Positions 26,747 through 33,844 of a DNA stretch of 64,000 bases are shown here, one piece after another; the first letter of the stretch is position 1, and every line of letters begins with the position of its first letter. The position numbers and the translations under genes are program-made. This DNA is from Actinoplanes sp. L3-i22 (GTDB lineage: Bacteria; Actinomycetota; Actinomycetes; Mycobacteriales; Micromonosporaceae), in contig NZ_AP024745.1 in the NCBI RefSeq assembly GCF_019704555.1, forward strand, positions 10,715,501-10,779,500. The letters run 5' to 3'. The notes under the pieces were generated by a model that was not told the origin of the DNA, did no database searches, and saw only the letters and a list, made by a program, of their open reading frames with translations.

Positions 26747-27151
26747 ATGATCGATCATTCGGCGGACCGGGCGGTCTTTCGACAGCTTGCTGACCTGCTG
26801 CGGGATCGTATCCAGTCCGGCGAGTTGGGGCCGGGTGAGCCGCTGCCCAGTGAGCTGCGGCTGGCTCAGGACTATGGGATCAGCCGGACCACGGTGCGCC
26901 AGGCGATCGGGCAGCTGCGGACCGAGGGGCTCGTCACGGTCGACCGGCCACGTGGGACATTCGTCCGGGTGCCGGAGCCGGTGCAGGTCATCGCCCTGGC
27001 CCGCGGCGAGCGGGCCGGCGCCCGGATGCCGACCGACGCCGAGCGACGGAAATACCGCCTCGGCGAGGGCGTGCCGGTCCTGGTGGTCACCACGCAGGAG
27101 GGTGTGGAGACGGTCCACCCCGCCGACCGCGTCCAGCTCACCCGCCCCTGA
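26747..27151 (+). CDS. Short GntR-family transcriptional regulator
   Basis: 134 residues. The N-terminal GntR winged helix covers residues 5-75: FRQLADLLRDRIQSGELGPG, LPSELRLAQDYGISRTTVRQ, LRTEGLVTVDRPRGTFV. The C-terminus is only about 60 residues (PVQVIALARGERAGARMPTD, then GEGVPVLVVTTQEG), much shorter than a UTRA or FadR ligand domain. It may be a minimal sensor or act without ligand. Its own promoter contains a dyad, so autoregulation is likely. It closes the AlpA-like/CxC/CxxC cassette. KorSA-type GntR repressors of integrative elements are a functional parallel, not a proven relation. Confidence 0.9.
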   Translation: MIDHSADRAVFRQLADLLRDRIQSGELGPGEPLPSELRLAQDYGISRTTVRQAIGQLRTEGLVTVDRPRGTFVRVPEPVQVIALARGERAGARMPTDAERRKYRLGEGVPVLVVTTQEGVETVHPADRVQLTRP

Positions 27152-27335
27152 CCAACCAAGCCGCATTCCAGCACCATAGGGACGGGGTACGACAAGAACG
27201 CCCGCCCGCGCAATAGACGCGCGCAACGCCAGTGTCGCCCGAGCCAATCGGAGCGCGGATGCGCCCGTCGGGCGGCGGATCGCTCAGATGGTGGCCGCGC
27301 GCTGGCAAGAGCCAGACTGTTCGGATGACGGCCGG

Positions 27336-27401
27336 GCGCCGGGAAAAGCTCGACGACTCGGATGAAGGCAGAGCGCCGGGAAAAGCTCGACGACTCGGAT
27401 G
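27336..27401. repeat. 29-bp perfect direct repeat (37-bp period)
   Basis: 27336-27364 and 27373-27401 are identical over 29 bp, starting GCGCCGGGAAAAGCTCGACG. A partial third copy (TCGGATGACGGC...) precedes them at 27321. It lies in the 337-bp gene-free gap between the GntR gene and xerC and could be an iteron-like binding site. Confidence 0.9.
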
Positions 27402-27488
27402 GCGGCTGAACGCAGCGCCGATATCGGCTGGGCGCGGGGCACACTGAACATCGTGGACGCCTATCGCCGCCGGCCGAGAACGAAGCGT

Positions 27489-28706
27489 GTGACCGAGCTG
27501 CACGAAGCGCTGCCCCCGGCCCTGCGCGACGCCGTGGACCGGTTCGGGCATCACCTCGCGGTCGTCGAGGACCGCTCGGCGCACACCGTCCGGGCCTACC
27601 TGGGCGACGTCGTCTCGCTGCTCGCGCACGCCGCCGACCAGGGCTGCACGACAGTGGACGACCTGGACCTCACGGTGCTCCGCGGATGGCTGGCGGCCCG
27701 GCTGGGCGAGGGCGCCGCCCGTACGTCGCAGGCCCGTCGTGCCGCAGCGGCCCGGACCTTCACCGCATGGTCGCACCGCATCGGCCTCGCCCCCGCCGAC
27801 GCCGGCGCCGGTCTGGCCAGCCCGCGCGCCCACCGCGACCTACCCCACGTCCTCCGCGCCGACCAGGCCGCCGCCCTGGTCACCGCCCCCGGCTCCCGCC
27901 CGGCCCCAAGAAACGCCCCCGAACCCGGCACCGCCTCAGAAAACGCACCAAAAAGCGCCCTAAAAGATGCCCTGGAAGGCGCCCTGGAAGACGACCAAGC
28001 GCCCGACACCACCTACCGGGCCGACGAAAGCGATCACCCGGACCAGGCCGCGGACAACGCGGAAGCGATCCGGGACCGAGCAGTACTGGAACTCCTCTAC
28101 GCGACCGGAATCCGCGTCAGCGAGCTCTGCAACCTCGACCAGTCCGATATCGATCACACTCGGCAGGTGGTCCGGGTCTTCGGCAAGGGCGGCAAGGAGC
28201 GCGCCGTCCCCTACGGCCACCCGGCCCGCGACGCCCTCGCCACCTGGCTCCGCCTCGGCCGCCCGGCACTGGCCACCGCGAACAACGCAGCCCGCCCAGC
28301 GTCTGCCACCGCGAACAACGCGAACAACGCAGCCCGCCCGACGCCAGCCACCGCCAACAGCGCAGCCCGCCCAGCATCGGCCGCCGCAAACCGCGTGGCC
28401 CGCCCGAACCAGGGAAAGGCGAAGAAAGCCGGAGACCCCCTGTTCCTAGGACTAAAGGGCGCCCGCCTACAACCCACCGTCGTCCGCCGAATAGTCTCCG
28501 CCGCCGCCCAGCTCGCCGGCCTCCCCCACACCAAACCCCACGACCTGCGCCACTCCGCCGCCACCCACCTGCTCGACGGCGGCGCCGACCTGCGCGCCGT
28601 CCAGGAACTGCTCGGCCACAGCTCCCTGTCGAGCACCCAGATCTACACTCACGTCTCCACCGAGCGGCTGCGTGCCGCTTTCAATCAGGCCCATCCACGG
28701 GCCTGA
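27489..28706 (+). CDS. xerC: XerC-type tyrosine recombinase with two low-complexity insertions
   Basis: 405 residues from GTG 27489 (GTG 27453 possible), about 100 longer than usual. The N-terminal core-binding domain is normal (RFGHHLAVVEDRSAHTVRAY). All catalytic residues are present: Arg in YATGIRVSELCNL, Lys in GKGGKERAVPYGH, HxxR in HDLRHSAATH, His in LGHSSLSSTQIYTH with the nucleophile Tyr. Two unusual inserts occur. One of about 60 acidic/Ala residues (nt 27888-28065) precedes the catalytic Arg. One of about 55 residues made of 11-residue ATANNAARPAS-type repeats (nt 28273-28406) lies between Lys and HxxR. It resolves chromosome dimers at dif if still active. Confidence 0.9.
   Translation: MTELHEALPPALRDAVDRFGHHLAVVEDRSAHTVRAYLGDVVSLLAHAADQGCTTVDDLDLTVLRGWLAARLGEGAARTSQARRAAAARTFTAWSHRIGLAPADAGAGLASPRAHRDLPHVLRADQAAALVTAPGSRPAPRNAPEPGTASENAPKSALKDALEGALEDDQAPDTTYRADESDHPDQAADNAEAIRDRAVLELLYATGIRVSELCNLDQSDIDHTRQVVRVFGKGGKERAVPYGHPARDALATWLRLGRPALATANNAARPASATANNANNAARPTPATANSAARPASAAANRVARPNQGKAKKAGDPLFLGLKGARLQPTVVRRIVSAAAQLAGLPHTKPHDLRHSAATHLLDGGADLRAVQELLGHSSLSSTQIYTHVSTERLRAAFNQAHPRA
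28273..28406 (+). repeat. About 33-bp in-frame repeats inside xerC
   Basis: Four degenerate units of about 33 bp beginning CCACCGCGAACAACGCAGCC encode Ala/Asn/Arg/Pro-rich blocks inserted in the catalytic domain. Confidence 0.8.
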
Positions 28707-30349
28707 ACACCGTACGATCGGAGACCATGAGCGCCGAAGATCCACCGCCGCCCATTCCCGGCGCCCGGCTCCTGTTCTCCCTGGACCCGGCGGTCTCCTA
28801 CCTCAACCACGGCTCGTTCGGGGCGCTCCCGATCACCGTGCAGCGCGCCCAGCAACGGCTCCGCGACGAGATGGACCTGAATCCGATGCGCTTCTTCGGC
28901 GTCGGGCTGCTGGACCGGATCGTCCACACCCGACGGCATCTGGCCGCGTTCCTCGGCGCCGACCCGGACGGCAGCGCGCTGACCACGAACACCACGACCG
29001 CGGTCAGCCTGGTGCTGCAGTCGGCCGGCCTGGGCGGCTCGGACGAGGTGCTGCTCACGGATCACACCTACGGCGCGGTCGCGATGGCGGTGCGGCGGGA
29101 GTGCCGGCGGACGGGCGCGACCGCGCGCACGGTCGCGGTGCCGCTGGGCGCTTCCGGGCCGGAGATCGTCGCCCGGGTCCGGACCGCGCTGCGCCCCGGC
29201 CGCACGAAGCTGCTCATCATCGACCAGCTGACCTCGGCCACCGCCACGCTCCTCCCGGTCCGGCAGATCGTGGCGGAGGCCCGTGCCCAGGGCATCCCGG
29301 TCTTCGTCGACGGCGCGCACGTGCCCGGCATGCTGCCGGTGAACGTGTCCGAGATCGGCGCCGACTTCTGGGTCGGCAATCTGCACAAGTGGGCCTGGGC
29401 GCCGCGCGGCACGTCGCTGCTGGTGGTCGCCCCGGAGTGGCGGCGGCGGATCGACCCGCTGGTCGTCTCGTGGGAGCACGACCAGGGTTTTCCGCTGTCG
29501 GTCGAGTTCCAGGGGACGCTCGACTACACCCCGTGGCTGGCCGCGCCGGCGGGCGTCTTCGCGATGCGCACGCTGGGACTGGACGCGATCCGGGAGCACA
29601 ACGTGCGGCTCGCGGCGTACGGGCAACGGGTTCTCGGCGAAGCCCTCGGCCTCGCGCCGGCGGACCTGCCGGAGCCCGGCGCGGGGGTGTCGATGCGGAT
29701 CGTGCCGCTGCCGGCCGGCGTGGCCACCACCATCCCGGAGGCGCACGCGCTGCGTGGGCACATCGCCGACAAGCTGGGCGTGGAGACGCAGGTCAACGCG
29801 TGGGGCGGGCGGGGTCTGCTGCGGTTGAGCGCGCAGATCTACAACCGGCCGGAGGAATATCATCACCTGGCCGACCGGCTGCCCGCCCTGCTCAGCGCCT
29901 GGCATTGGTAGGAGCCGGACCCGGCCGAGCCCGAGCAGGGTGAGCGGGTCGAGGTAATCCGCCCCGCGCCGGACGCCCCAGTGCAGGCAGGCGGCGACCG
30001 GGCAGCCGGGATGCCCGGCGACCAGGGTGCCGAGCGGCTCCCCGGCGCGCACCGGGTCGCCGACCGTGACGGCCGCCGTGACCGGCTCATAGGTGCTGCG
30101 CAGGCCGCCCGCGTGGGCGACGCTGACCACCCCGCGCCCGGCCAGTGGGCCGGCGAAGACGACCGTCCCGCCCGCGGCGGCCCGGACGGTGTCGCCGGGC
30201 GTGCCGCCGAGGTCGACCCCGCGATGCCCGGGCAGCCACGGCGCCGGTGGCGCCTCGAAGCGCCGGGTCACCTGTGCCGGGGTCAGCGGCCACGACCAGG
30301 GGCCGGCGATCGGCATCGCGGCCAGGAGAAGAGCCCAGAAGAGGAACAT
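28685..30349 (-). CDS. M23 (LysM-less) metallopeptidase with runaway C-terminal frame
   Basis: The real domain is the first about 150 residues. It begins with the signal-like MFLFWALLLAAMPIAG, then HRGVDLGGTPGDTVRAAAGG (HxxxD zinc site), VSVAHAGGLRSTYEPV and CLHWGVRRGADYLDPLTLLG (second His pair). Actinobacterial homologues end about there. Here no stop codon occurs near 29900; the frame stays open to 28685, antisense to the whole aminotransferase, giving a 554-residue product whose last 400 residues look non-coding. Either the stop was lost by mutation or inversion, or the sequence has an indel. It likely acts on peptidoglycan outside the cell. Confidence 0.7.
   Translation of the reverse strand: MFLFWALLLAAMPIAGPWSWPLTPAQVTRRFEAPPAPWLPGHRGVDLGGTPGDTVRAAAGGTVVFAGPLAGRGVVSVAHAGGLRSTYEPVTAAVTVGDPVRAGEPLGTLVAGHPGCPVAACLHWGVRRGADYLDPLTLLGLGRVRLLPMPGAEQGGQPVGQVMIFLRPVVDLRAQPQQTPPAPRVDLRLHAQLVGDVPTQRVRLRDGGGHAGRQRHDPHRHPRAGLRQVRRREAEGFAENPLPVRREPHVVLPDRVQSQRAHREDARRRGQPRGVVERPLELDRQRKTLVVLPRDDQRVDPPPPLRGDHQQRRAARRPGPLVQIADPEVGADLGHVHRQHAGHVRAVDEDRDALGTGLRHDLPDREERGGGRGQLVDDEQLRAAGAQRGPDPGDDLRPGSAQRHRDRARGRARPPALPPHRHRDRAVGVIREQHLVRAAQAGRLQHQADRGRGVRGQRAAVRVGAEERGQMPSGVDDPVQQPDAEEAHRIQVHLVAEPLLGALHGDRERPERAVVEVGDRRVQGEQEPGAGNGRRWIFGAHGLRSYGVQARGWA
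28727..29911 (+). CDS. Class V PLP-dependent aminotransferase (isopenicillin-N-epimerase-like)
   Basis: 394 residues. It has YLNHGSFGALPITVQRAQQR at the start, TNTTTAVSLVLQSAG, then VFVDGAHVPGMLPVNVSEIGA, and the PLP lysine in FWVGNLHKWAWAPRGTS. This matches the CefD-like branch of class V enzymes (cysteine desulfurase fold). Members act as epimerases, transaminases or C-S lyases, so the substrate cannot be named. ATG 28727 lies 20 bp after xerC. The 3' end converges on an M23 peptidase gene whose frame stays open through the whole aminotransferase. Confidence 0.9.
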   Translation: MSAEDPPPPIPGARLLFSLDPAVSYLNHGSFGALPITVQRAQQRLRDEMDLNPMRFFGVGLLDRIVHTRRHLAAFLGADPDGSALTTNTTTAVSLVLQSAGLGGSDEVLLTDHTYGAVAMAVRRECRRTGATARTVAVPLGASGPEIVARVRTALRPGRTKLLIIDQLTSATATLLPVRQIVAEARAQGIPVFVDGAHVPGMLPVNVSEIGADFWVGNLHKWAWAPRGTSLLVVAPEWRRRIDPLVVSWEHDQGFPLSVEFQGTLDYTPWLAAPAGVFAMRTLGLDAIREHNVRLAAYGQRVLGEALGLAPADLPEPGAGVSMRIVPLPAGVATTIPEAHALRGHIADKLGVETQVNAWGGRGLLRLSAQIYNRPEEYHHLADRLPALLSAWHW

Positions 30350-30392
30350 GCGGGCGAGTCTGGCCAGCCGTCACCCGGCCGGCGACCCGCCC

Positions 30393-30418
30393 TGTGGACA
30401 ACCTCGCGGTGTGGAAAA
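30393..30418 (+). promoter_or_regulatory. Paired DnaA-box-like element (plus-strand orientation)
   Basis: TGTGGACAA (30393-30401) and TGTGGAAAA (30410-30418) start 17 bp apart. The flank 30380-30400 is an imperfect inverted copy of 21135-21155. It lies between the M23 and DUF2469 genes, at the right edge of the inverted block. Confidence 0.5.
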
Positions 30419-30422
30419 CCCG

Positions 30423-30746
30423 TCAGCCGCCGAAGTTGGCGTCATCCGGCAGCGAGATGTCCGGCTTCTCCAGCTCCTCGACGTTCACGTCCTTGAACGT
30501 CATCACCCGCACGTTCTTGACGAACCGGGCCGGACGGTACATGTCCCAGACCCAGGCGTCGTGCATCTCGACCTCGAAATACACCTCGCCGTCGGAGTTA
30601 CGCACGTGCAGGTCCACCTGGTTGGCCAGGTAGAACCGGCGCTCGGTCTCCACGACGTAGGAGAACTGGCGGACGATGTCGCGGTACTCCCGGTAGAGCT
30701 GCAGCTCCATCTCGGTCTCGTACTTCTCGAGATCCTCTGCGCTCAT
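30423..30746 (-). CDS. DUF2469 family protein
   Basis: 107 residues, typical size. It starts MSAEDLEKYETEMELQLYRE and contains DIVRQFSYVVETERRFYLAN, EVYFEVEMHDAWVWDMYRPA and FVKNVRVMTFKDVNVEELEK. It is highly conserved in actinobacteria next to rnhB; the function is unknown. ATG overlaps the rnhB stop (ATGA), so it is translated with rnhB. Confidence 0.96.
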   Translation of the reverse strand: MSAEDLEKYETEMELQLYREYRDIVRQFSYVVETERRFYLANQVDLHVRNSDGEVYFEVEMHDAWVWDMYRPARFVKNVRVMTFKDVNVEELEKPDISLPDDANFGG

Positions 30747-31579
30747 CGTGTCTCGCCCTCCATGGCCTCATCTTCCCCCACCGACGGCGACGGCTGAGGC
30801 TGCTCGCCCGACGCCACGCCGACGGTACCCTCAGCCGCGACCGGAAGCAGCAGCGGCTCGGTAACGGAAACATCGAACAGGGACGGCACCGGCGCCGGAA
30901 CGGGCCGTCTGGCCCGTGGCGGCACGTTGACCCGGCCCGAGGCGGCGGCCACGTTCACATACGAGAACCGGTGCTCGGTGCAGGGACCGTGCCGCAGCAG
31001 TGCGGCGCTGTGCTCGTCCGTTATATAACCTTTGTGCACGGCGAAGCCGTAATCCGGGAACTTGTCGTGCAACTCCACCATCAGCCGGTCCCGGGTGACC
31101 TTGGCCAGCACGCTCGCCGCCGCGACGCACGCCGCCACCCGGTCGCCCTTCCACACCGCCAGGCCGGGCACGCCCAGCCCGTCCACCGGGAAGCCGTCGG
31201 TCAGCACATAATCCGGCCGGACGGTCAGCGAGGCCAGTGCCCGCCGCATCGCCGCCAGGTTGCAGACGTGCAGGCCGCGGGCATCCACCTCGGTGGGCGG
31301 GATGATCATCACGGACCAGGCCAGCGCGCGGGCGACGACCTCGTCATACACCCGCTCGCGGGCGGCCGCGGTGAGCAGCTTGGAGTCGGCCAGGCCGGGC
31401 ACCTCGCCGCGCTTGCCCGCGGGCAGGATCGCCGCGGCCGCGACCAGCGGACCGGCGCACGCGCCGCGGCCGGCCTCGTCGGCGCCGGCCACGTGCTCGA
31501 AGCCGCGCCGCTGCAAGGCCTGTTCCAGGGCGTAGAGCCCGGCTTCGCGCCGGACCACCGTGCGGGGCGGAGCAAACAT
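30743..31579 (-). CDS. rnhB: Ribonuclease HII
   Basis: 278 residues. It removes RNA from RNA-DNA hybrids. The catalytic strand VAGADEAGRGACAGPLVAAA supplies the DEAGRG motif; LADSKLLTAAARERVYDEV and KGDRVAACVAAASVLAKVTRDRLM complete the site. GYITDEHSAALLRHGPC is the conserved C-terminal box. The last about 55 residues (after NVAAASGRVNVPPRARRP) are a Pro/Glu-rich tail not found in most homologues. ATG 31579 overlaps the NUDIX stop by one base. Confidence 0.96.
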   Translation of the reverse strand: MFAPPRTVVRREAGLYALEQALQRRGFEHVAGADEAGRGACAGPLVAAAAILPAGKRGEVPGLADSKLLTAAARERVYDEVVARALAWSVMIIPPTEVDARGLHVCNLAAMRRALASLTVRPDYVLTDGFPVDGLGVPGLAVWKGDRVAACVAAASVLAKVTRDRLMVELHDKFPDYGFAVHKGYITDEHSAALLRHGPCTEHRFSYVNVAAASGRVNVPPRARRPVPAPVPSLFDVSVTEPLLLPVAAEGTVGVASGEQPQPSPSVGEDEAMEGETR

Positions 31580-32091
31580 CACAAACCCGCTTCCGGTACG
31601 TCGTGAGCCCCGCCCGAGACCCCGTCGACCTGCTGCGACCGGAGCAACGCCGCCAGGTCCACCGGATAGATCAGCTCGTCGCTGGCCTCGATCTCGGCCG
31701 CCGACCACCACCGGTGCTCGATGATGGTGAGCTTCTCCTCCTCGTCCATCCCCGCGGTGTCGACCTGCCAGTCGGCCACCCGGAACAGGAAGAAGTCCTG
31801 CGTCTGCACGTAGTCGCGACCGTTGTAGGAGAACTCGGCCCGCTCGTGCCGGATCGGGGCGCCCAGCTCGGCCGGGCCGGCGACCCGCAGCCCGGTCTCC
31901 TCGAAGAGCTCGCGGGCGGCCGCCTCGACCGTGCTCTCGCCCGGCTCCAGCCCGCCGCCCGGGGTGAACCACCAGCGCATCCCCGGCCGGGCCGGATCGC
32001 CGCCGTGCAGCAGCAGGGCGCGCCCGGCCAGATCGACCAGGAGCACCCGGCCGGCACGGCGCGCGATGGCGGGCTGGTTCGACTCGGTCAC
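31579..32091 (-). CDS. NUDIX hydrolase
   Basis: 170 residues with the complete Nudix box GGGLEPGESTVEAAARELFEETGL split over 46-69 (GX5EX7REUXEEXGU). WWFTPGG precedes it and FFLFRVADWQV follows. The substrate is some nucleoside diphosphate derivative and is unknown. It is the first gene of NUDIX-rnhB-DUF2469 and lies 44 bp downstream of lepB. Confidence 0.93.
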   Translation of the reverse strand: MTESNQPAIARRAGRVLLVDLAGRALLLHGGDPARPGMRWWFTPGGGLEPGESTVEAAARELFEETGLRVAGPAELGAPIRHERAEFSYNGRDYVQTQDFFLFRVADWQVDTAGMDEEEKLTIIEHRWWSAAEIEASDELIYPVDLAALLRSQQVDGVSGGAHDVPEAGL

Positions 32092-32135
32092 CGGTCAAGC
32101 CTAAGCGCCCGGGATGGATCTTTCGAACCGCCCTC

Positions 32136-32798
32136 TCAACGGGCCGCGGCGTCCGGGACGTCGTTGTACGTATCGGGCACCGTCAGCCAGGTCGCCCGGC
32201 CCGCCGGCCAGAAGATGGTGAACGCCCGCCCGACCACCGAGTCGATGGTGATCGTCGCGTCCTGGATCTTGCCGGCCTCGTCGGCCGCGGTGCTCTGCTC
32301 GTAGTGCTCCAGCGAGTCACCGGAGGCCTCGCGGTGGTCGCCCATCACCCAGAGGCGCCCGGCCGGGACGGTGATGTCGAACTTCTCGTCCGCCACCTGG
32401 TTCCGGTTGCCGTCCGCGTCGGTGTAGATGTACGGCTCGTCCAGCGAGTGCCCGTTGATCACCAGACGGTTCTGGGTGTCGCAGCAGACCAGGTGGTCAC
32501 CGGGGGTGCCGATAACCCGCTTGATGAAGTCCTCACCCTCGGTGCCGGACTGCCACTCGGTCGGCGCCTTGAAGACGATGATCTCGCCGCGCTTCGGATC
32601 CCGGAAGTCGTAGACGAGCTTGTTGACGAGCACCCGGTCCCACACGTTCAGCGTGTGCTCCATCGAGGGGGACGGGATGTAGAACGTCTGCAACACGAAC
32701 GCGCGCACCAGGACGGCGACCAGGATGGCCACGCCCAGCAGAATGGGAAGCTCGCGCCAGAAGGATCCCCGGCGCTTTTCGGTCTGCTCGTCAATCAC
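32136..32798 (-). CDS. lepB: Type I signal peptidase (second copy)
   Basis: 220 residues. One N-terminal membrane helix (ELPILLGVAILVAVLVRAFV) is followed by catalytic Ser in QTFYIPSPSMEHTLNVWDRV and Lys in GEDFIKRVIGTPGD. The C-terminal box is RLWVMGDHREASGDS. It cleaves Sec/Tat signal peptides on the outer face of the membrane. ATG overlaps the stop of the first lepB (ATGA), making a co-translated pair; the two copies differ enough to have separate preferences. Confidence 0.95.
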   Translation of the reverse strand: MIDEQTEKRRGSFWRELPILLGVAILVAVLVRAFVLQTFYIPSPSMEHTLNVWDRVLVNKLVYDFRDPKRGEIIVFKAPTEWQSGTEGEDFIKRVIGTPGDHLVCCDTQNRLVINGHSLDEPYIYTDADGNRNQVADEKFDITVPAGRLWVMGDHREASGDSLEHYEQSTAADEAGKIQDATITIDSVVGRAFTIFWPAGRATWLTVPDTYNDVPDAAAR

Positions 32799-33691
32799 GC
32801 TCGGAGCCTACGTCGTCGGCTTATGAATCTCATGCCGGAACGCGCGGACAGGGCGGCGGTCAACAACAACGGGAAAATGCTCCCGGCCACCTGGGGATCC
32901 TGTCGCGGCTGCGGTCCCGCGGGCCCGAGCGCGGCGGTCGGATGGTCCTGCGCGTACTGCTTCCAGACGTCCGGGACGTCGTGGCCGGTGAATCTGCTGC
33001 TCGGCCAGACGGTCACGAACGCGCGCCCGATCACGTTCTCGATCGGGACCGGACCCTGGCAGCGGGCGTCCTGGGAGACCTGGCGATGGTCGCCCATCAC
33101 GAACATCTGCCCGGCCGGCACGGTGACCGCGGCGAACTTCCGGCTGGTGCACTGACCGGCGATCGGGGGCTGACTCAGGTCGGAGTTGTAGCCGTCGGCG
33201 ATGTAAGGCTCGTCGATGCCGACCCCGTTGACCGTGATCCGGCCCTGGTCATCACAGCAGGCGACGATGTCACCCGGAAGGCCGATCACCCGTTTGATGA
33301 AGTCCCGCTCACCGGGACGGCTGACCCCGACCAGGTCGCCGATGGTCCGGCCGAGTTTCGCCCCGAACGTGTTGCTGACCGGCTCGGTGACCTCGGGCGC
33401 CCAGTTGTCGGTGCCGCGGAACACCACGATCTCGCCGCGCAGCGGGTCGCGCATGTCGTAGACGACCTTGTTGACCAGCACCCGGTCCTTGAGCTCCAGC
33501 GTCTTCTGCATCGACCCGGAGGGGATGTAGAACGCCTGGACCAGGAATGTCCGGATGAGCACGGCCAGGCAGAACGCCACCACCAGCAGCAGCGGCAACT
33601 CCTGCCAGAGCGGCATCTCCTTGCGCCTGCTGAGCATCGACCGCCGACGAGGGGACGGACGATAGCCTTCCATCGGATCCACGCTTCGCAT
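32795..33691 (-). CDS. lepB: Type I signal peptidase (first copy, longer)
   Basis: 298 residues. A basic cytoplasmic head (MEGYRPSPRRRSMLSRRKEM) is followed by the membrane helix ELPLLLVVAFCLAVLIRTFL, catalytic Ser in FYIPSGSMQKTLELKDRV, catalytic Lys in ERDFIKRVIGLPGDIVACC and the box GQMFVMGDHRQVSQDARC. Unlike its partner it ends in a C-terminal hydrophobic segment (SIFPLLLTAALSA), a possible second anchor. Extra residues lie between Ser and Lys (NTFGAKLGRTIGDLVGVSRP). Multiple signal peptidases in a row are also known in Streptomyces. Confidence 0.95.
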   Translation of the reverse strand: MRSVDPMEGYRPSPRRRSMLSRRKEMPLWQELPLLLVVAFCLAVLIRTFLVQAFYIPSGSMQKTLELKDRVLVNKVVYDMRDPLRGEIVVFRGTDNWAPEVTEPVSNTFGAKLGRTIGDLVGVSRPGERDFIKRVIGLPGDIVACCDDQGRITVNGVGIDEPYIADGYNSDLSQPPIAGQCTSRKFAAVTVPAGQMFVMGDHRQVSQDARCQGPVPIENVIGRAFVTVWPSSRFTGHDVPDVWKQYAQDHPTAALGPAGPQPRQDPQVAGSIFPLLLTAALSARSGMRFISRRRRLRA

Positions 33692-33794
33692 CTCCTGACG
33701 CCTACCGGCCGAACCGCCCCCGGATACAGCACTACCGCCCGGGTTTCCCGACTAGGGGAAGTTACGGGCGGTAGGACTGGAATGGTTCACCATC

Positions 33795-33832
33795 CGGCAC
33801 AGCAGCCAGCCTAGGCCCTCGCCGCTGTGCCG
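33795..33832. terminator. Hairpin between rplS and lepB
   Basis: The 9-bp stem CGGCACAGC / GCTGTGCCG with a 20-nt loop lies just after the rplS stop (33845). No T-run is present; a partial terminator is likely. Confidence 0.45.
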
Positions 33833-33844
33833 AATCTGAGAGGC

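Noticed and set aside
24602..28706. Complete integrative element with XerC-like integrase as its own recombinase
   Set aside because: The recombinase is the expected core xerC by synteny. No attachment-site direct repeats, tRNA target, replication or transfer genes are present. At most this is a remnant or a stand-alone cassette.
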